From positions 200,045,239 to 200,109,238 of the forward strand of contig CP136069.1 of NCBI GenBank assembly GCA_032622095.1: a DNA stretch of 64,000 nt, written 5' to 3'. The DNA is from Siphonodentalium dalli (taxonomy: Eukaryota > Mollusca > Scaphopoda > Gadilida > Siphonodentaliidae). The translations under genes and the position numbers were made by a program. This document shows, piece after piece, positions 10,494 to 22,570 of the stretch; within the stretch, counting starts at the first letter, position 1, and every line of letters begins with the position of its first letter. The notes beneath the pieces were generated by a model, which was given only the letters and a program-made list of their open reading frames with translations, searched no databases and was not told the DNA's origin.

Positions 10494-12305
10494 TAGTCGG
10501 GGAGCCAATAAGGTCCACCTGCACCCCCCCGATGATTACAAATAACCTTATTTTTATTGTTCCCTATGGTATCCAGATAAAGAATCCGGAATTCTCCGAA
10601 AAATAAAGGTGGCCCTACTAGGTGCTAGAGCCATTTGAATCCAAGATGGCCGCCATTTCCTCTAATTCCGACCAGCTGTATTTAATCGTTGTAATAGATC
10701 GGTTGTTAGCAAAAGACACAGACAAAATATATGCCATTTGTTGGTATGATGTCCTTCTTCAAAATGACGGCAAAAAATTTCGAAAAAAATTCAAAATGGC
10801 CGCCGAAAAATGACGTCATCTGCACGAAAATAGGAAATTTAATTAATATTTCACCATATCTTCCATTTTTCTTCACATTAATCATTAGTAAATGGCAATG
10901 TTTTTGAGACAGTCATCAAGCGTGATATTATAGCGTCATTTTAAGACATTTGCCATTGACGAGGGTTCCGTAATAGATACAGAAAGAGGATTTGAAAAAG
11001 AGGGGTAAAATTTTCGATTTTTTGCAAGACGATTTTGATAGTCATTTTATCGACAAACCACACAGGCTGTTAATAGAATGTCAACAACTATGTGCTTTAT
11101 TTTATTGGACGGATGTTTTACTTCAATGGGAATGAAATTGGTGTAGAAAATTTCCAAAATGGCCGCCAAAAATATGAAAAATGGTAAATATTGCCCCAGG
11201 GTGTCCTGCAATGGCTTACAAGTTGTGGTTAATATATAAAATTGGCTAATCTGTATTATATACATTGCATACTAACATGTCTGATGCACCATGGATCATT
11301 GTTTCTATTGTCACCACTGACATCACCAGAAATATTGGATTTTTCTCTCACAAACTTGACATAAATTTCGACAAAAATTCACTTTTCAGGGTTGGACAAT
11401 TGTTTTAAGTAAAATGCAACTATCATTGGTATCAAAGGTATTTATTGTATTGGTCTATCTTAAATGTGTCACACTACGGTGTTTATAGACCAAATTGCTC
11501 AAGATGGCTTCCAAAATGGCAACCAAATTTGTAAAAAGTTAATTTTTTACATATATCCCGAACATTATTCTCTGCGTTATCCGACAAGGTAGTAAATTGT
11601 GACTCACTTGGTTATTGTACGTGTTAGTTAATTAACTGACAACTACGTTCTATTATGTTTGTCCCAGTTCCGTATGGGGCATGACAAATTCATTTTAAAG
11701 TTGCAGTATGGAATTTTGCGGAGAACCTCTTTTGTGTTTCTTGCCATATTATTGAAAGGAAATGGGCAGAACTTTGAAACGGAACTGAGATGAACCATAA
11801 TATGTGGCTATTCTGGTCCATTATGATAAAACATATCAACTGGATACACGGTGGATGCCAAGATGGTAGCCAGGGAGTTACTATATGGTCATAGATGAGG
11901 TGAATAGGTATACAGGGAGTTATTGTATGGTCAACGGTGAGATGAGTACATGTATGTATACAATTAGTGACTATGATCATAAATGTAATGAATAGCTATA
12001 CAGGGAGTGACTAAATGGTCATGTGTCAGGTGTATGAGTATACCCGGTGTTCCTGCTTGGTGACGTGTAGGTCATGTGTAGGTTATACGGGTATACACAT
12101 GTGTTGCTATATGGTCATGGGCGAGGGGTATGTGTATATAGCGAGCGGCTATATGGACATGGATGATGTGCATATGCATACATGGAGTGAATATACTGAC
12201 ATGGCTGGGGAGTATTAGTATATCTTGAGTGGCTATTCTGCTATGGTGTGACAAATAGGGATACGGGGAGTGACATGGCCAAGGGTGAGGTGAATATATA
12301 TACAA
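10494..12305 (+). repeat. Left arm of giant foldback
   Basis: The outer 1.35 kb is unique sequence with several ATGGCCGCC motifs (10644, 10795, 11158) and a chance 63-codon frame that is identical in both arms. From about 11870 it becomes a tandem array with units such as TATACAGGGAGTGACTAAA. Near-identity to the right arm ends around 12305. Confidence 0.85.
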
Positions 12306-13944
12306 TGATTGACCATAATCATGTACGAATGTTTTGAATAGGTACACACGGTGTGACTATATGGCCATAGGTCAGATGAAGGAGTATACCAGGTGCCATG
12401 GGTGAGGGTATGTGTATGAAGCGAGTGGCTATATGACCATTGGTGAGGTGGATATGTATACCCGGGGTGACTCTATGGTCATTGTTGTGGTGTTGATGTA
12501 TATATTGAATGTCTATTTGACCATGTGTGTGTGGAGAATAGGTATACATGGGATGACCGTATGGCCAATAGTGAGGTGAATGGGTATACAAGGAGTGACT
12601 CTATGGTTATGGGTCATGTTTAGGATTATACCCGGTGTGACTGCATTGTGACTCATGGCTGTATGGCCATCCATGGTCATGGGTCAGGTGTACGTTTATA
12701 CAGTTGGTCACTATATTGTTATGTCTGTAGTGTTTATGTATATATGGAATGACTGTGTGGTAATGGGTGGCTATCGCTTTTCACGTTTAAAGTTCCCCCA
12801 TGTACACAAACACTATCATGGTGGAGAACTCTTTGATATGACCTCTCTATTGATTAACATATCCTTGCGTTATTGTGGAAAGCGATAGCCACCCAAATTA
12901 CACATGTACAACCCACCATGACCTCATATGTACATAAACACCACACAAATGACAATATAGTCACCCACTCTATACACATACACCTGACCATACAGCCATA
13001 TTTGGTTATACTGGTACATGCCACAAATGACGATACAGCCATGAGTCACCATGCATGAACACCAGGTATACTCCTACACCTGACCATATAGTCACTATGT
13101 GTATACATATTCACCACATTCACGATCATAAAGTCACTCATTGTATACCTATTCACCTCACAATGGACCATACAGCCACTACATGTATATCTATTCGCCA
13201 TACCCATGACCATAGAGTCAATCCAGATATACATATACACCTCATCAATGGTGAGCCCTTCCAAATATACCAATACCCGCACACACGACCACTCATAAGT
13301 TTAATACTTGAATATACACCTCGCACATGACAATTCAGCAACTCAATGTATACTTATACACGCCATCCATGATCATTCATCTACACCCTATACACCACCG
13401 ATGATAATACATCCACAACATATATCAATATACGACCCACCCGTTACCAAAAGGGCACTCCCTATATAGCCACAGGTATGCATATAACTTCAATCTTGAC
13501 CGTACAGGCATACCAGGTGCACCTATACACATTACCCATAACCATAAAATCACTCCCTATTTATCTACGCACTCCATCCATGATCATACAGACAGCACAA
13601 ATATACATATACACCCACATGTCACAATACAGCCACACACGTACGGTACACATATACATCCCACCACGACATTACAGTCACTCCATATATACATAAACAA
13701 CTCACAGATGACCATGTAGCTACTCTCGTTATATCTATACACCACAGCAATGCCCATACGGTCACAACGGCCACACACAACAATACACCGTACAGTCACT
13801 ACATGTATACCGATTCACCTCACACATGCCCATACAGCCACTCCTTATATTCCTATGCATCTCACCATGGACACCCCACTCATAACCATATAGTCACTCC
13901 TTGTATACATATTCACACCATTCATGCCCATACAGTAACTCCCT
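12306..13944. repeat. Loop of giant foldback: head-to-head satellite array
   Basis: Units of about 42-46 bp (CATATAGTCACTCCNTGTAT and similar) run in one orientation up to about 12765 and in the opposite orientation from about 12893. The switch is a hairpin: GGGTGGCTATCGCTTT at 12765 mirrors AAAGCGATAGCCACCC at 12878-12893. The switch centre (12829) lies about 300 bp left of the element's midpoint (13125), so the right-hand array is longer. Confidence 0.75.
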
Positions 13945-15757
13945 GTATATATATATTCACCTCACCCTTGGCCATGTCACTCCCCGTATCCCTATTGTCA
14001 CACCATAGCAGAATAGCCACTCAAGATATACTAATACTCCCCAGCCATGTCAGTATATTCACTCCATGTATGCATATGCACATCATCCATGTCCATATAG
14101 CCGCTCGCTATAAACACATACCCCTCGCCCATGACCATATGGCAACACATGTGTATACCCGTATAACCTACACATGACCTACACGTCACCAAGCAGGAAC
14201 ACCGGGTATACTCATACACCTGACACATGACCATTTAGTCACTCCCTGTATAGCTATTCATTACATTTATGATCATACAGTCACTAATTGTATACATACA
14301 TGTACTCATCTCACCGTTGACCATACAATAACTCCCTGTATACCTATTCACCTCACCTATGATAATATAGTAAGTCCCTGGCTACCATCTTGGCATCCAC
14401 CCTGTATCCAGTTGATATGTTTTATCATAATGGACCAGAATAGCCACATATTATGGTTCATCTCAGTTCCGTTTCAAAGTTCTGCCCATTTCCTTTCAAT
14501 AATATGGCAAGAAACACAAAAGAGGTTCTCCGCAAAATTCCATACTGCAACTTTAAAATGAATTTGTCATGCCCCATACGGAACTGGGACAAACATAATA
14601 GAACGTAGTTGTCAGTTAATTAACTAACACGTACAATAACCAAGTGAGTCACAATTTACTACCTTGTCGGATAACGCAGAGAATAATGTTCGGGATATAT
14701 GTAAAAAATTAACTTTTTACAAATTTGGTTGCCATTTTGGAAGCCATCTTGAGCAATTTGGTCTATAAACACCGTAGTGTGACACATTTAAGATAGACCA
14801 ATACAATAAATACCTTTGATACCAATGATAGTTGCATTTTACTTAAAACAATTGTCCAACCCTGAAAAGTGAATTTTTGTCGAAATTTATGTCAAGTTTG
14901 TGAGAGAAAAATCCAATATTTCTGGTGATGTCAGTGGTGAAAATAGAAACAATGATCCATGGTGCATCAGACATGTTAGTATGCAATGTATATAATACAG
15001 ATTAGCCAATTTTATATATTAACCACAACTTGTAAGCCATTGCAGGACACCCTGGGGCAATATTTACCATTTTTCATATTTTCGGCGGCCATTTTGGAAA
15101 TTTTCTACACCAATTTCATTCCCATTGAAGTAAAACATCCGTCCAATAAAATAAAGCACATAGTTGTTGACATTCTATTAACAGCCTGTGTGGTTTGTCG
15201 ATAAAATGACTATCAAAATCGTCTTGCAAAAAATCGAAAATTTTACCCCTCTTTTTCAAATCCTCTTTCTGTATCTATTACGGAACCCTCGTCAATGGCA
15301 AATGTCTTAAAATGACGCTATAATATCACGCTTGATGACTGTCTCAAAAACATTGCCATTTACTAATGATTAATGTGAAGAAAAATGGAAGATATGGTGA
15401 AATATTAATTAAATTTCCTATTTTCGTGCAGATGACGTCATTTTTCGGCGGCCATTTTGAATTTTTTTCGAAATTTTTTGCCGTCATTTTGAAGAAGGAC
15501 ATCATACCAACAAATGGCATATATTTTGTCTGTGTCTTTTGCTAACAACCGATCTATTACAACGATTAAATACAGCTGGTCGGAATTAGAGGAAATGGCG
15601 GCCATCTTGGATTCAAATGGCTCTAGCACCTAGTAGGGCCACCTTTATTTTTCGGAGAATTCCGGATTCTTTATCTGGATACCATAGGGAACAATAAAAA
15701 TAAGGTTATTTGTAATCATCGGGGGGGTGCAGGTGGACCTTATTGGCTCCCCGACTA
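13945..15757 (-). repeat. Right arm of giant foldback
   Basis: Inverted copy of 10494-12305. The array part runs to about 14390 and the unique part from there to 15757. One example of divergence is TTTTCACC here (revcomp at 14937) against TTGTCACC in the left arm. Confidence 0.85.
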
Positions 15758-16045
15758 TTCGTCGTCTACTGGAGGGACGTGTTGTATGTATAAACGCTCT
15801 TTATTGCTACCATATCAGGAATTGACTACCACGGAACGCTCTTCTCCGTTCCATGTCACGCGAATGGCTGTTTTGTGTTTGGGACCCACAGTTGTATTTT
15901 TCATTACTTCGATGCGTCTTTTTGGGTTACATAATGCTCGTAGAAAGTATTTCGATACATAGAACAAGTGGCTTTAACTAAGTATTGATAGTTGTCTTGA
16001 CTTCTTCGAACTTTTCATGACCGCGATAATGACAATTTGTCGACA
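15758..16045. other. Spacer with paired ACGCTCTT motif
   Basis: AAACGCTCTTTATTGCTACC at 15792 is followed by GGAACGCTCTTCTCC near 15835, repeating the paired-motif arrangement seen at 48474 and 63032. Nothing else is recognised. Confidence 0.5.
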
Positions 16046-16420
16046 TTGTCGACCTATATGCATAGAAGGTTCGCATTGTCGACCTATATGTATAGCAGGT
16101 TCGCATTGTCGACCTATATGTATAGAAGGTTCGCATTGTCGACCTATATGTATAGAAGGTTCGCATTGTCGACCTATATGTATAGAAGGTTCGCATTATC
16201 GACCTATATGTATAGAAGGTTCGCATTGTCGACCTATATGCATAGAAGGTTCGCATTGTCGACCTACATGTATAGAAGGTTCGCATTGTCGACCTATATG
16301 TATAGAAGGTTCGCATTGTCGACCTATATGTATAGAAGGTTCGCATTGTCGACCTATATGTATAGAAGGTTCGCATTATCGACCTATATGTATAGAAGGT
16401 TCGCATTATCGACCTATATG
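16046..16420 (+). repeat. 30-bp tandem array, about 12.5 copies
   Basis: The unit has the order GTCGACCTATATGTATAGAA then GGTTCGCATT, 30 bp with few substitutions (GTC/ATC and TGT/TGC variants). Because 30 is divisible by 3, open frames appear on both strands, but they are a by-product of the repeat. There are no spacers between copies. Confidence 0.95.
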
Positions 16421-16446
16421 TACATACTGAGGTTTGGATAAAACAG

Positions 16447-16533
16447 CCACGACCATGTTTATTACACCACGACCATGTTTATTACACCACGACCATGTTT
16501 ATTACACCACGACCATGTTTATTACACCACGAC
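16447..16533 (+). repeat. 20-bp tandem array, about 4.3 copies
   Basis: CCACGACCATGTTTATTACA is repeated head to tail directly after the 30-bp array. Confidence 0.95.
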
Positions 16534-17254
16534 CACGATACTTGATACTTATCTCCAAACAATCTTTCGGTATTGAGTTGATCACCATGGAAACTCGCCA
16601 CGGTGTTGAGTGTTGTGCTCATCGCATACTATTTTCATACTGTATTTACACCAGCGGCCACTCTACATGTAGACCGCGCATGTAGTGTCTCGGGCTCAGA
16701 AGAATTGTACTATAGGCTGGGTGCCGGTGACACTAGTGTGTCCTTGTGGAAGTTAGCATACTTTTATTTTCAATAAAACAGAAATTCCAGCTGGTTGAGA
16801 GATGCACATCAACAGACAGTCAGTATAAACAAAGCAGCTCAAACACCTAGACGTTGCAACATCCTATGAATCGAGCTCCTCGAAAGTAGATCCTTTTGAA
16901 TTGACTGCATATAATAATATACATCGGATTATCGACGGTATAGCTGAATTAAACAGTTTTGTTTTACATATTGAAACAATGTTGATGTCGCAGAGTGCCT
17001 CGAATATTTATAGCTAAAGCCGAAAACTTGACACTTGATAAATAACCAAAATTGTTGCTTGGTGTATATGATAGAAACACCTATTTAATGATCAATAGTC
17101 TATCACGAATAATACATAACTTGTGAAAACGAATATCATATAATCGATAGACGGTTCACAATCACACACCCCACCCCGCCTATTCTGACGCAAAAAATAC
17201 ACTCTTCCTTTGACATCTTAATGTGTGTCACCACTTTACCTTCATCTATCCGTC
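16534..17254. other. Non-coding spacer
   Basis: No gene, element or repeat is recognised. Confidence 0.4.
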
Positions 17255-17500
17255 TAGATCATGCCATGAATCTCTACACTGGCTAACGCCTTAGAGTCTG
17301 GTTAGAGATCATATTCCACCGTATAAAACCTGGAAACTTTTTTAAGTTTTGAAGGGAACCTTTAAAGTTGAAAAAATAACGCGGGGAATATATTTTATTA
17401 TCTGTTCCTTAATAATGTACTTCACTGCATGTGAAGGTCCCAACTCGAAATTGCATGATTTTCTGTGACTTTTGTGAGCCGATGTAATAAACATTCACAC
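17255..17500 (+). mobile_element. Family E Mutator-like element, half copy
   Basis: Starts TAGATCATGCCATGAATCTC and follows the left half of the family, including TTGAAAAAATAACGCGGGGA and CTTAATAATGTACTTCACTG, to about 17500. The mirrored right half is missing, so this is a truncated or solo arm. Confidence 0.7.
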
Positions 17501-17938
17501 GTGTACAGCATCCAGGGGTAACAAAAACTGATGCCTTTGCGATGTGAGGTTAGAAATAGACATTTACTTTCAAGCGTGAGACCATGTTCGCAGTTACACG
17601 ACAAACATTTATGTTGTTTTGTTTAGATTTATCATTAAAGAATACTAAAAGTGATTACAATAGATTCGCAGATTGCTACCGCGAACTCGGAAATTCCGGA
17701 ACATTGACACTTAGCTGACAATCACTCGTCTGTTGTGTTCTGTTCTATCTAGTCGCTATATGACAAATATCCGGCAAATATAGTACAAAAGCAATCTCGG
17801 ACTACACTTCATATTATGGTCGACACAAAGACTGGATGAAGTGAGGCCGGTCTGGCCGCTGTATGTATTAGCATTCCGATACCTTCTCAGGCATGAACAA
17901 AATTGATTCTTTTAACAAAAAAGGTTCTAGGAAGCAAC
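17501..17938. other. Non-coding spacer
   Basis: No gene or element is recognised. Confidence 0.4.
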
Positions 17939-18338
17939 TTAACCCTTTACCCAACAGAACTGCCCTGTGCCAATGCATTCTCTTATATATGCGAGTCGAC
18001 CATAGGTCGCCTCGCATATATAAGAGAATGCATTGGCTTAACACATTAAAAATTATAAAATTGTTAAAGAATGTAAGAAAAAATGGTAAAAAGTGTTAAA
18101 AAAAAGATTTTTTTTAGGCCAATGCATTCTCTTATATATGCGAGGCGACCTATGGTCGACTCGCATATATAAGAGAATGCATTGGCACAGGGCATAACTG
18201 TACCTATCACAATGCGGTCAAGGAGCCGTTCCAATGATATCCATATTTGTATGGTTCTATTGAGACAGACCGAAGATATTTTAGGCTGTTGAAGCTTTAT
18301 TTGGCCGGTTTTGGCCGGTTTGTTGGGTAAAGGGTTAA
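17939..18338. mobile_element. Family B piggyBac-type core element, copy 2 (inverted)
   Basis: Bounded by TTAA at 17939-17942 and 18335-18338. It is the reverse orientation of copy 1: the short end TTAACCCTTTACCCAACAGA is on the left and the 150-bp asymmetric segment on the right. Two 69-bp palindromes lie at about 17970-18038 and 18119-18187. High similarity to copies 1 and 3 implies recent activity of a trans-acting source. Confidence 0.9.
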
Positions 18339-18545
18339 ACGACTGGATCCCATAGTCGTGCGAATTTGTTTTCTCTTCGTAAGTTTTTCAAGAGTTATCT
18401 CTCCTGGAAACGCGCTAACCAGCCTCTCTATCTAACCAGCCTGCGACTTTCATTTTATGTAATAGTTCCCATTAATACAAAGTTATATATATAAAAGAAA
18501 ATGCTTACGTTATGAACTGATAATACTGGTTTGTTTTAGGTTCAT

Positions 18546-20762
18546 AAAAGCTTAGAATCGCCTCATTTTGAGTCCACAGCGAACTGAAATGAGTCATGTT
18601 AGTGCCATTATGGACTCATATGAGAGTCATGTTAGTGCCATTGTGGACTCATATGAGTCAAATTAGTGCCATTATGGACTCATAAGAGAGTCATGTTAGT
18701 GCCATTATGGACTCATATGAGTCATGTTAGTGCCATTATGGACACATATGAGTCATGTTAGTGCCATTATGGACTCATATGAGAGTCATGTTAGTGCCAT
18801 TATGGACTCATATGAGAGTCATGTTAGTGCCATTATGGACTCATATGAGTCATGTTAGTGTCATTATGGACTCATATGAGAGTCATGTTAGTGCCATTAT
18901 GGACTCATATGAGAGTCATGTTAGTGCCATTATGGACACATATGCGAGTCATGTTAGTGCCATTATGGACTCATATGAGAGTCATGTTAGTGCCATTATG
19001 GACTCATATGAGAGCCATGTTAGTGCCATTATGGACTCATATGAGTCATGTTAGTGCCAGTATGGACTCATATGAGAGTCATGTTAGTGCCATTATGGAC
19101 TCATATGAGAGTCATGTTAGTACCATTATGGACTCATATGAGAATCATGTTGGTGCCATTATGGACTCATATGTGAGTCATGTTAGTGCCATTATGGACT
19201 CATATGATACTCATGTTAGTGCCATTATGGACTCATATGAGAGTCATGTTAGTGCTATTATGGACTCATATGAGTCATGTTAGTGCCATTGTGGACTCAC
19301 ATGAGAGTCATGTTAGTGCCATTGTGGACTCATATGAGAGTCATGTTAGTGCCATTATGAACTCATATGATAGTCATGTTAGTGCCATTATGGACTCATA
19401 TGCGAGTCATGTTAGTGCCATTATGGACACATATGAGAGTCATGTTAGTGCCATTATGGACTCATATGAGAGTCATGTTAGTGCCATTATGGACTCAAAT
19501 GAGAGTCATGTTAGTGCCATTATGGACTCATATGAGTCATGTTAGTGCCATTATGGACTCATATGAGAGACATGTTAGTGTCATTATGGACTCATATGAG
19601 AGTCATGTTAGTGTCATTATGGACTCATATGAGAGTCATGTTAGTGCCATTATGGACACATATGCGAGTCATGTTAGTGCCATTATGGACTCATATGAGA
19701 GTCATGTTAGTGCCATTATGGACTCATATGAGAGTCATGTTAGTGCCATTATGGACTCATATGAGTCATGTTAGTGCCATTATGGACTCATATGAGAGTC
19801 ATGTTAGTGCCATTATGGACTCATATGAGAGTCATGTTAGTGCCATTATGGACTCATATGAGTGTCATGTTAGTGCCATTATGGACTCATATGTGAGTCA
19901 TGTTAGTGCCATTATGGACTCATATGATAGTCATGTTAGTGCCATTATGGATTCATATGAGAGTCATGTTAGTGCTATTATGGACTCATATGAGTCATGT
20001 TAGTGCCATTATGGACTCATATGAGAGTCATGTTAGTGCCATTATGGACTCATATGAGAGTCATGTTAGTGCCATTGTGGACTCATGTGAGAGTCATGTT
20101 AGTGCCAGTATGAACTCATATGATAGTCATGTTAGTGCCATTATGGACTCATATGCGAGTCATGTTAGTGCCATTATGGACACATATGAGAGTCATGTTA
20201 GTGCCATTATGGACTCATATGAGTCATGTTAGTGCCATTATGGACTCATATGAGAGACATGTTAGTGTCATTATGGACTCATATGAGTCATGTTAGTGCC
20301 ATTATGGACACATATGAGAGTCATATTAGTGCCATTATGGACTCATATGATAGTCATGTTTGTGCCATTATGGGCTCATGATGACTCATTATGCATGTAA
20401 GTTCATTGTGGGCTGAAAATAACACGAATAAACCAACTCACGTTAGTCATGTTAGTGCCATTATGGACTCATATGCGAGTCATGTTAGTGCCATTATGGA
20501 CACATATGAGAGTCATGTTAGTGCCATTATGGACTCATATGAGTCATGTTAGTGCCATTATGGACTCATATGAGAGACATGTTAGTGTCATTATGGACTC
20601 ATATGAGTCATGTTAGTGCCATTATGGACACATATGAGAGTCATATTAGTGCCATTATGGACTCATATGATAGTCATGTTTGTGCCATTATGGGCTCATG
20701 ATGACTCATTATGCATGTAAGTTCATTGTGGGCTGAAAATAACACGAATAAACCAACTCACG
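18546..20762 (+). repeat. 33/30-bp satellite array with 720-bp higher-order repeats
   Basis: The unit is GAGTCATGTTAGTGCCATTA plus TGGACTCATATGA (33 bp; a 30-bp variant lacks GAG). Blocks 720 bp apart match nearly base for base: 18901-18960 equals 19621-19680, and the variants at 18945 (TGCGAG), 19171 (TGTGAG) and 19257 (GCTATT) all recur at +720. About 2.5 higher-order units are present. The left flank AGCTTAGAATCGCCTCATTT (18551) belongs to dispersed family F, and F-like sequence resumes near 20800. Long open frames through the array are by-products. Confidence 0.95.
20445..20762 (+). repeat. Second copy of a 320-bp direct duplication
   Basis: 20125-20442 and 20445-20762 match at a 320-bp offset, including the non-satellite tail GGGCTGAAAATAACACGAAT then AAACCAACTCACG. 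The duplication spans the array's right edge. Confidence 0.95.
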
Positions 20763-21275
20763 ATTTACCAGATGTACGCACTTTGTGTTTTTTTCACAAT
20801 GGTCAGGCTAAATCAACGAAATAACTGGTATAAGTCCGCTATGGGATTATTTCAGAATCAAATAAGACCAATATGAACCTATATATGTGAATATTTAAGT
20901 CCAGTATGAACCTGTTTGTGCGAGGTTATTTTTAAATATCACAAGACACGGACAGATCACGTGACTGAAAAGACAGCAAAGACGACACGCGACAGAAAAC
21001 AATATAACAGATAACAGTAACGTATTCTGAAGACAAAACGAAAAAGGAGTGACTACCGATTGAATGTTGAGGATCAACTTACCACCAGTCTTGAAGAGAC
21101 GCAGAATATAAGTAGACCTTACGCTAAGGCGTACCACAGGTACTGTACTAAATCAGGTACTGTATCTTATATTTTGAGATTGACTTTGGGTGGAAGGTGT
21201 TTTGTTATCATGACCACATCTAACGCAGTCTAGGGGAATTCCTGACATTTTAATACGTATTTCTTCAAAATCGCA

Positions 21276-21277
<2 letters not shown>
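20763..21277. other. Spacer with family F remnant
   Basis: 20830-20935 (ATGGGATTATTTCAGAATCA and AATATGAACCT blocks) resembles family F sequence at 45340 and 45480. No gene is seen. Confidence 0.45.
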
Positions 21278-21351
<74 letters not shown>

Positions 21352-21363
21352 CTTTCTCTCTCT
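21278..21363. repeat. (CT)n microsatellite
   Basis: About 85 bp of CT dinucleotide with two interruptions near the right end. An acidic/basic dipeptide frame through it is an artefact. Confidence 0.98.
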
Positions 21364-21970
21364 GCACGTCGAAACAACCAACCCCCACTCAATCACATGT
21401 TCTATATTACTGAACTACCGTATGTATTGCCTTCCAGAGGAGCGGGCTAAAAATTGCCAAAACAGTAATGATGGAAATACCCCTTTCCACAACAGCCTGC
21501 TCCGACATCAGTCCTACCATTCTATCACAAATCATGCATGTATTCGGCTTTCATCTTGTCAACATGTGCATCCTCACTTGAACCACGCAGCTTCTCTGCA
21601 CGTCGAAACAACCAACCCCCACTCAATCACATGTTCTATATTACTGAACTACCGTATGTATTGCCTTCCAGAGGAGTGGGCTAAAAATTGCCAAAACAAT
21701 AATGATGGAAATACCCCTTTCCACAACAGCCTGCTCCGACATCAGTCCTACCATTCTATCACAAATCATGCATGTATCATGTCCTACCATTCTATCACAA
21801 ATCATGCATGTATCATGTCCTACCATTCTATCACAAATCATGCATGTATCATGTCCTACCATTCTATCACAAATCATGCGTGCATTCAGCCTGCTCCGAC
21901 ATCAGTCCTACCATTCTATCACAAATCATGCATGTATTCAGCTTTCATCTTATCAACATGTGCATGCTCA
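21364..21970 (+). repeat. 234-bp direct duplication with an inner 36-bp array
   Basis: The block starting GCACGTCGAAACAACCAACC at 21364 recurs at 21598, with a third partial copy from about 21889. Between them, a 36-bp unit containing GTCCTACCATTCTATCACAA is repeated four times (21745-21888; GTCC at 21781, 21817, 21853). The 227-codon frame spanning it arises because the units preserve frame. Confidence 0.9.
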
Positions 21971-22570
21971 CTTGCACCACGCAACTTCGCAGCTGTGCCA
22001 CTTAGTCCCCTTATTAAATACATGTTATGGGCATTGGTCGGGTGGGTGAAATTGACGTCAGTATTCAGGCGCTATGCCGACTGTAGAAATGTAGCATTCT
22101 ACTAACATCGCCGAAAATCCCAAGCAATTCGACCGCACCAATCCATAGAATAAAATATTCCAAACTACGTTTAATTGTAAATATTTACTTCTCGATGCTG
22201 GACGCACTATTGGCAATACACTAACCAAAATGTTTTCGCCACCGAGAGTCACTGCATTTAATTAGTAAACAACGGTGTGTGTTATCAATTTGGATATATT
22301 ATGTGTAAAAAATAACTACTTTGAGATAGATTATTCTCCATTCTCCATTTAGTCACCCTAAAGGAGTGTTTCACATCACTTTAACACATGCATCATATGA
22401 CACATTGGGCTCTTTAGACACTATAACAGTAATGGTTCGGTTGGTAGTTCAGAGCCATATAACAAACTTTCATGTTCTGCCCACCACTTGTCTATTCTGT
22501 ATACAAAGGGTTAACATAGTATAGGTGGTGGTAACGTCACTAACGTTGTCACCAAGCCTGCAAATAGTGT
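21971..22570. other. Non-coding spacer
   Basis: Nothing recognised. Confidence 0.4.

Larger units (their letters stand above)
10494..15757. mobile_element. 5.26-kb giant foldback element
   Basis: The sequence from TAGTCGGGGAGCCAATAAGG (10494) reads inverted at the other end (to 15757). Paired positions have an almost constant sum (10494+15757=26251; 11281+14971=26252; 12271+13979=26250), so the arms match over about 1.8 kb with almost no indels. Observed differences are few, for example near 11169/15080 and 11302/14941. TA sits at both ends, giving a possible TA target duplication. The inner parts of the arms and the loop are a degenerate 42-46-bp tandem array. No transposase frame exists. 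It resembles Foldback or Galileo-type elements in structure, but family membership is not established. Confidence 0.9.

Noticed and set aside
16046-16420. 30-bp direct repeats resembling a CRISPR array
   Set aside because: Units abut with no spacers and the context is eukaryotic; it is a simple tandem repeat.
16037-16441. Open frames of 134-142 codons on both strands
   Set aside because: By-products of the 30-bp array.
18755-20232. Five overlapping open frames of 99-154 codons
   Set aside because: They are frame readings of the 33-bp satellite (unit divisible by three).
18546-20395. TGAGTCA words resembling AP-1 sites in the 30-bp satellite variant
   Set aside because: Present only because of monomer sequence; the commoner 33-bp form lacks it, so no regulatory role is supported.
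21153-21392. Arg/Glu dipeptide protein
   Set aside because: Translation of the (CT)n microsatellite.
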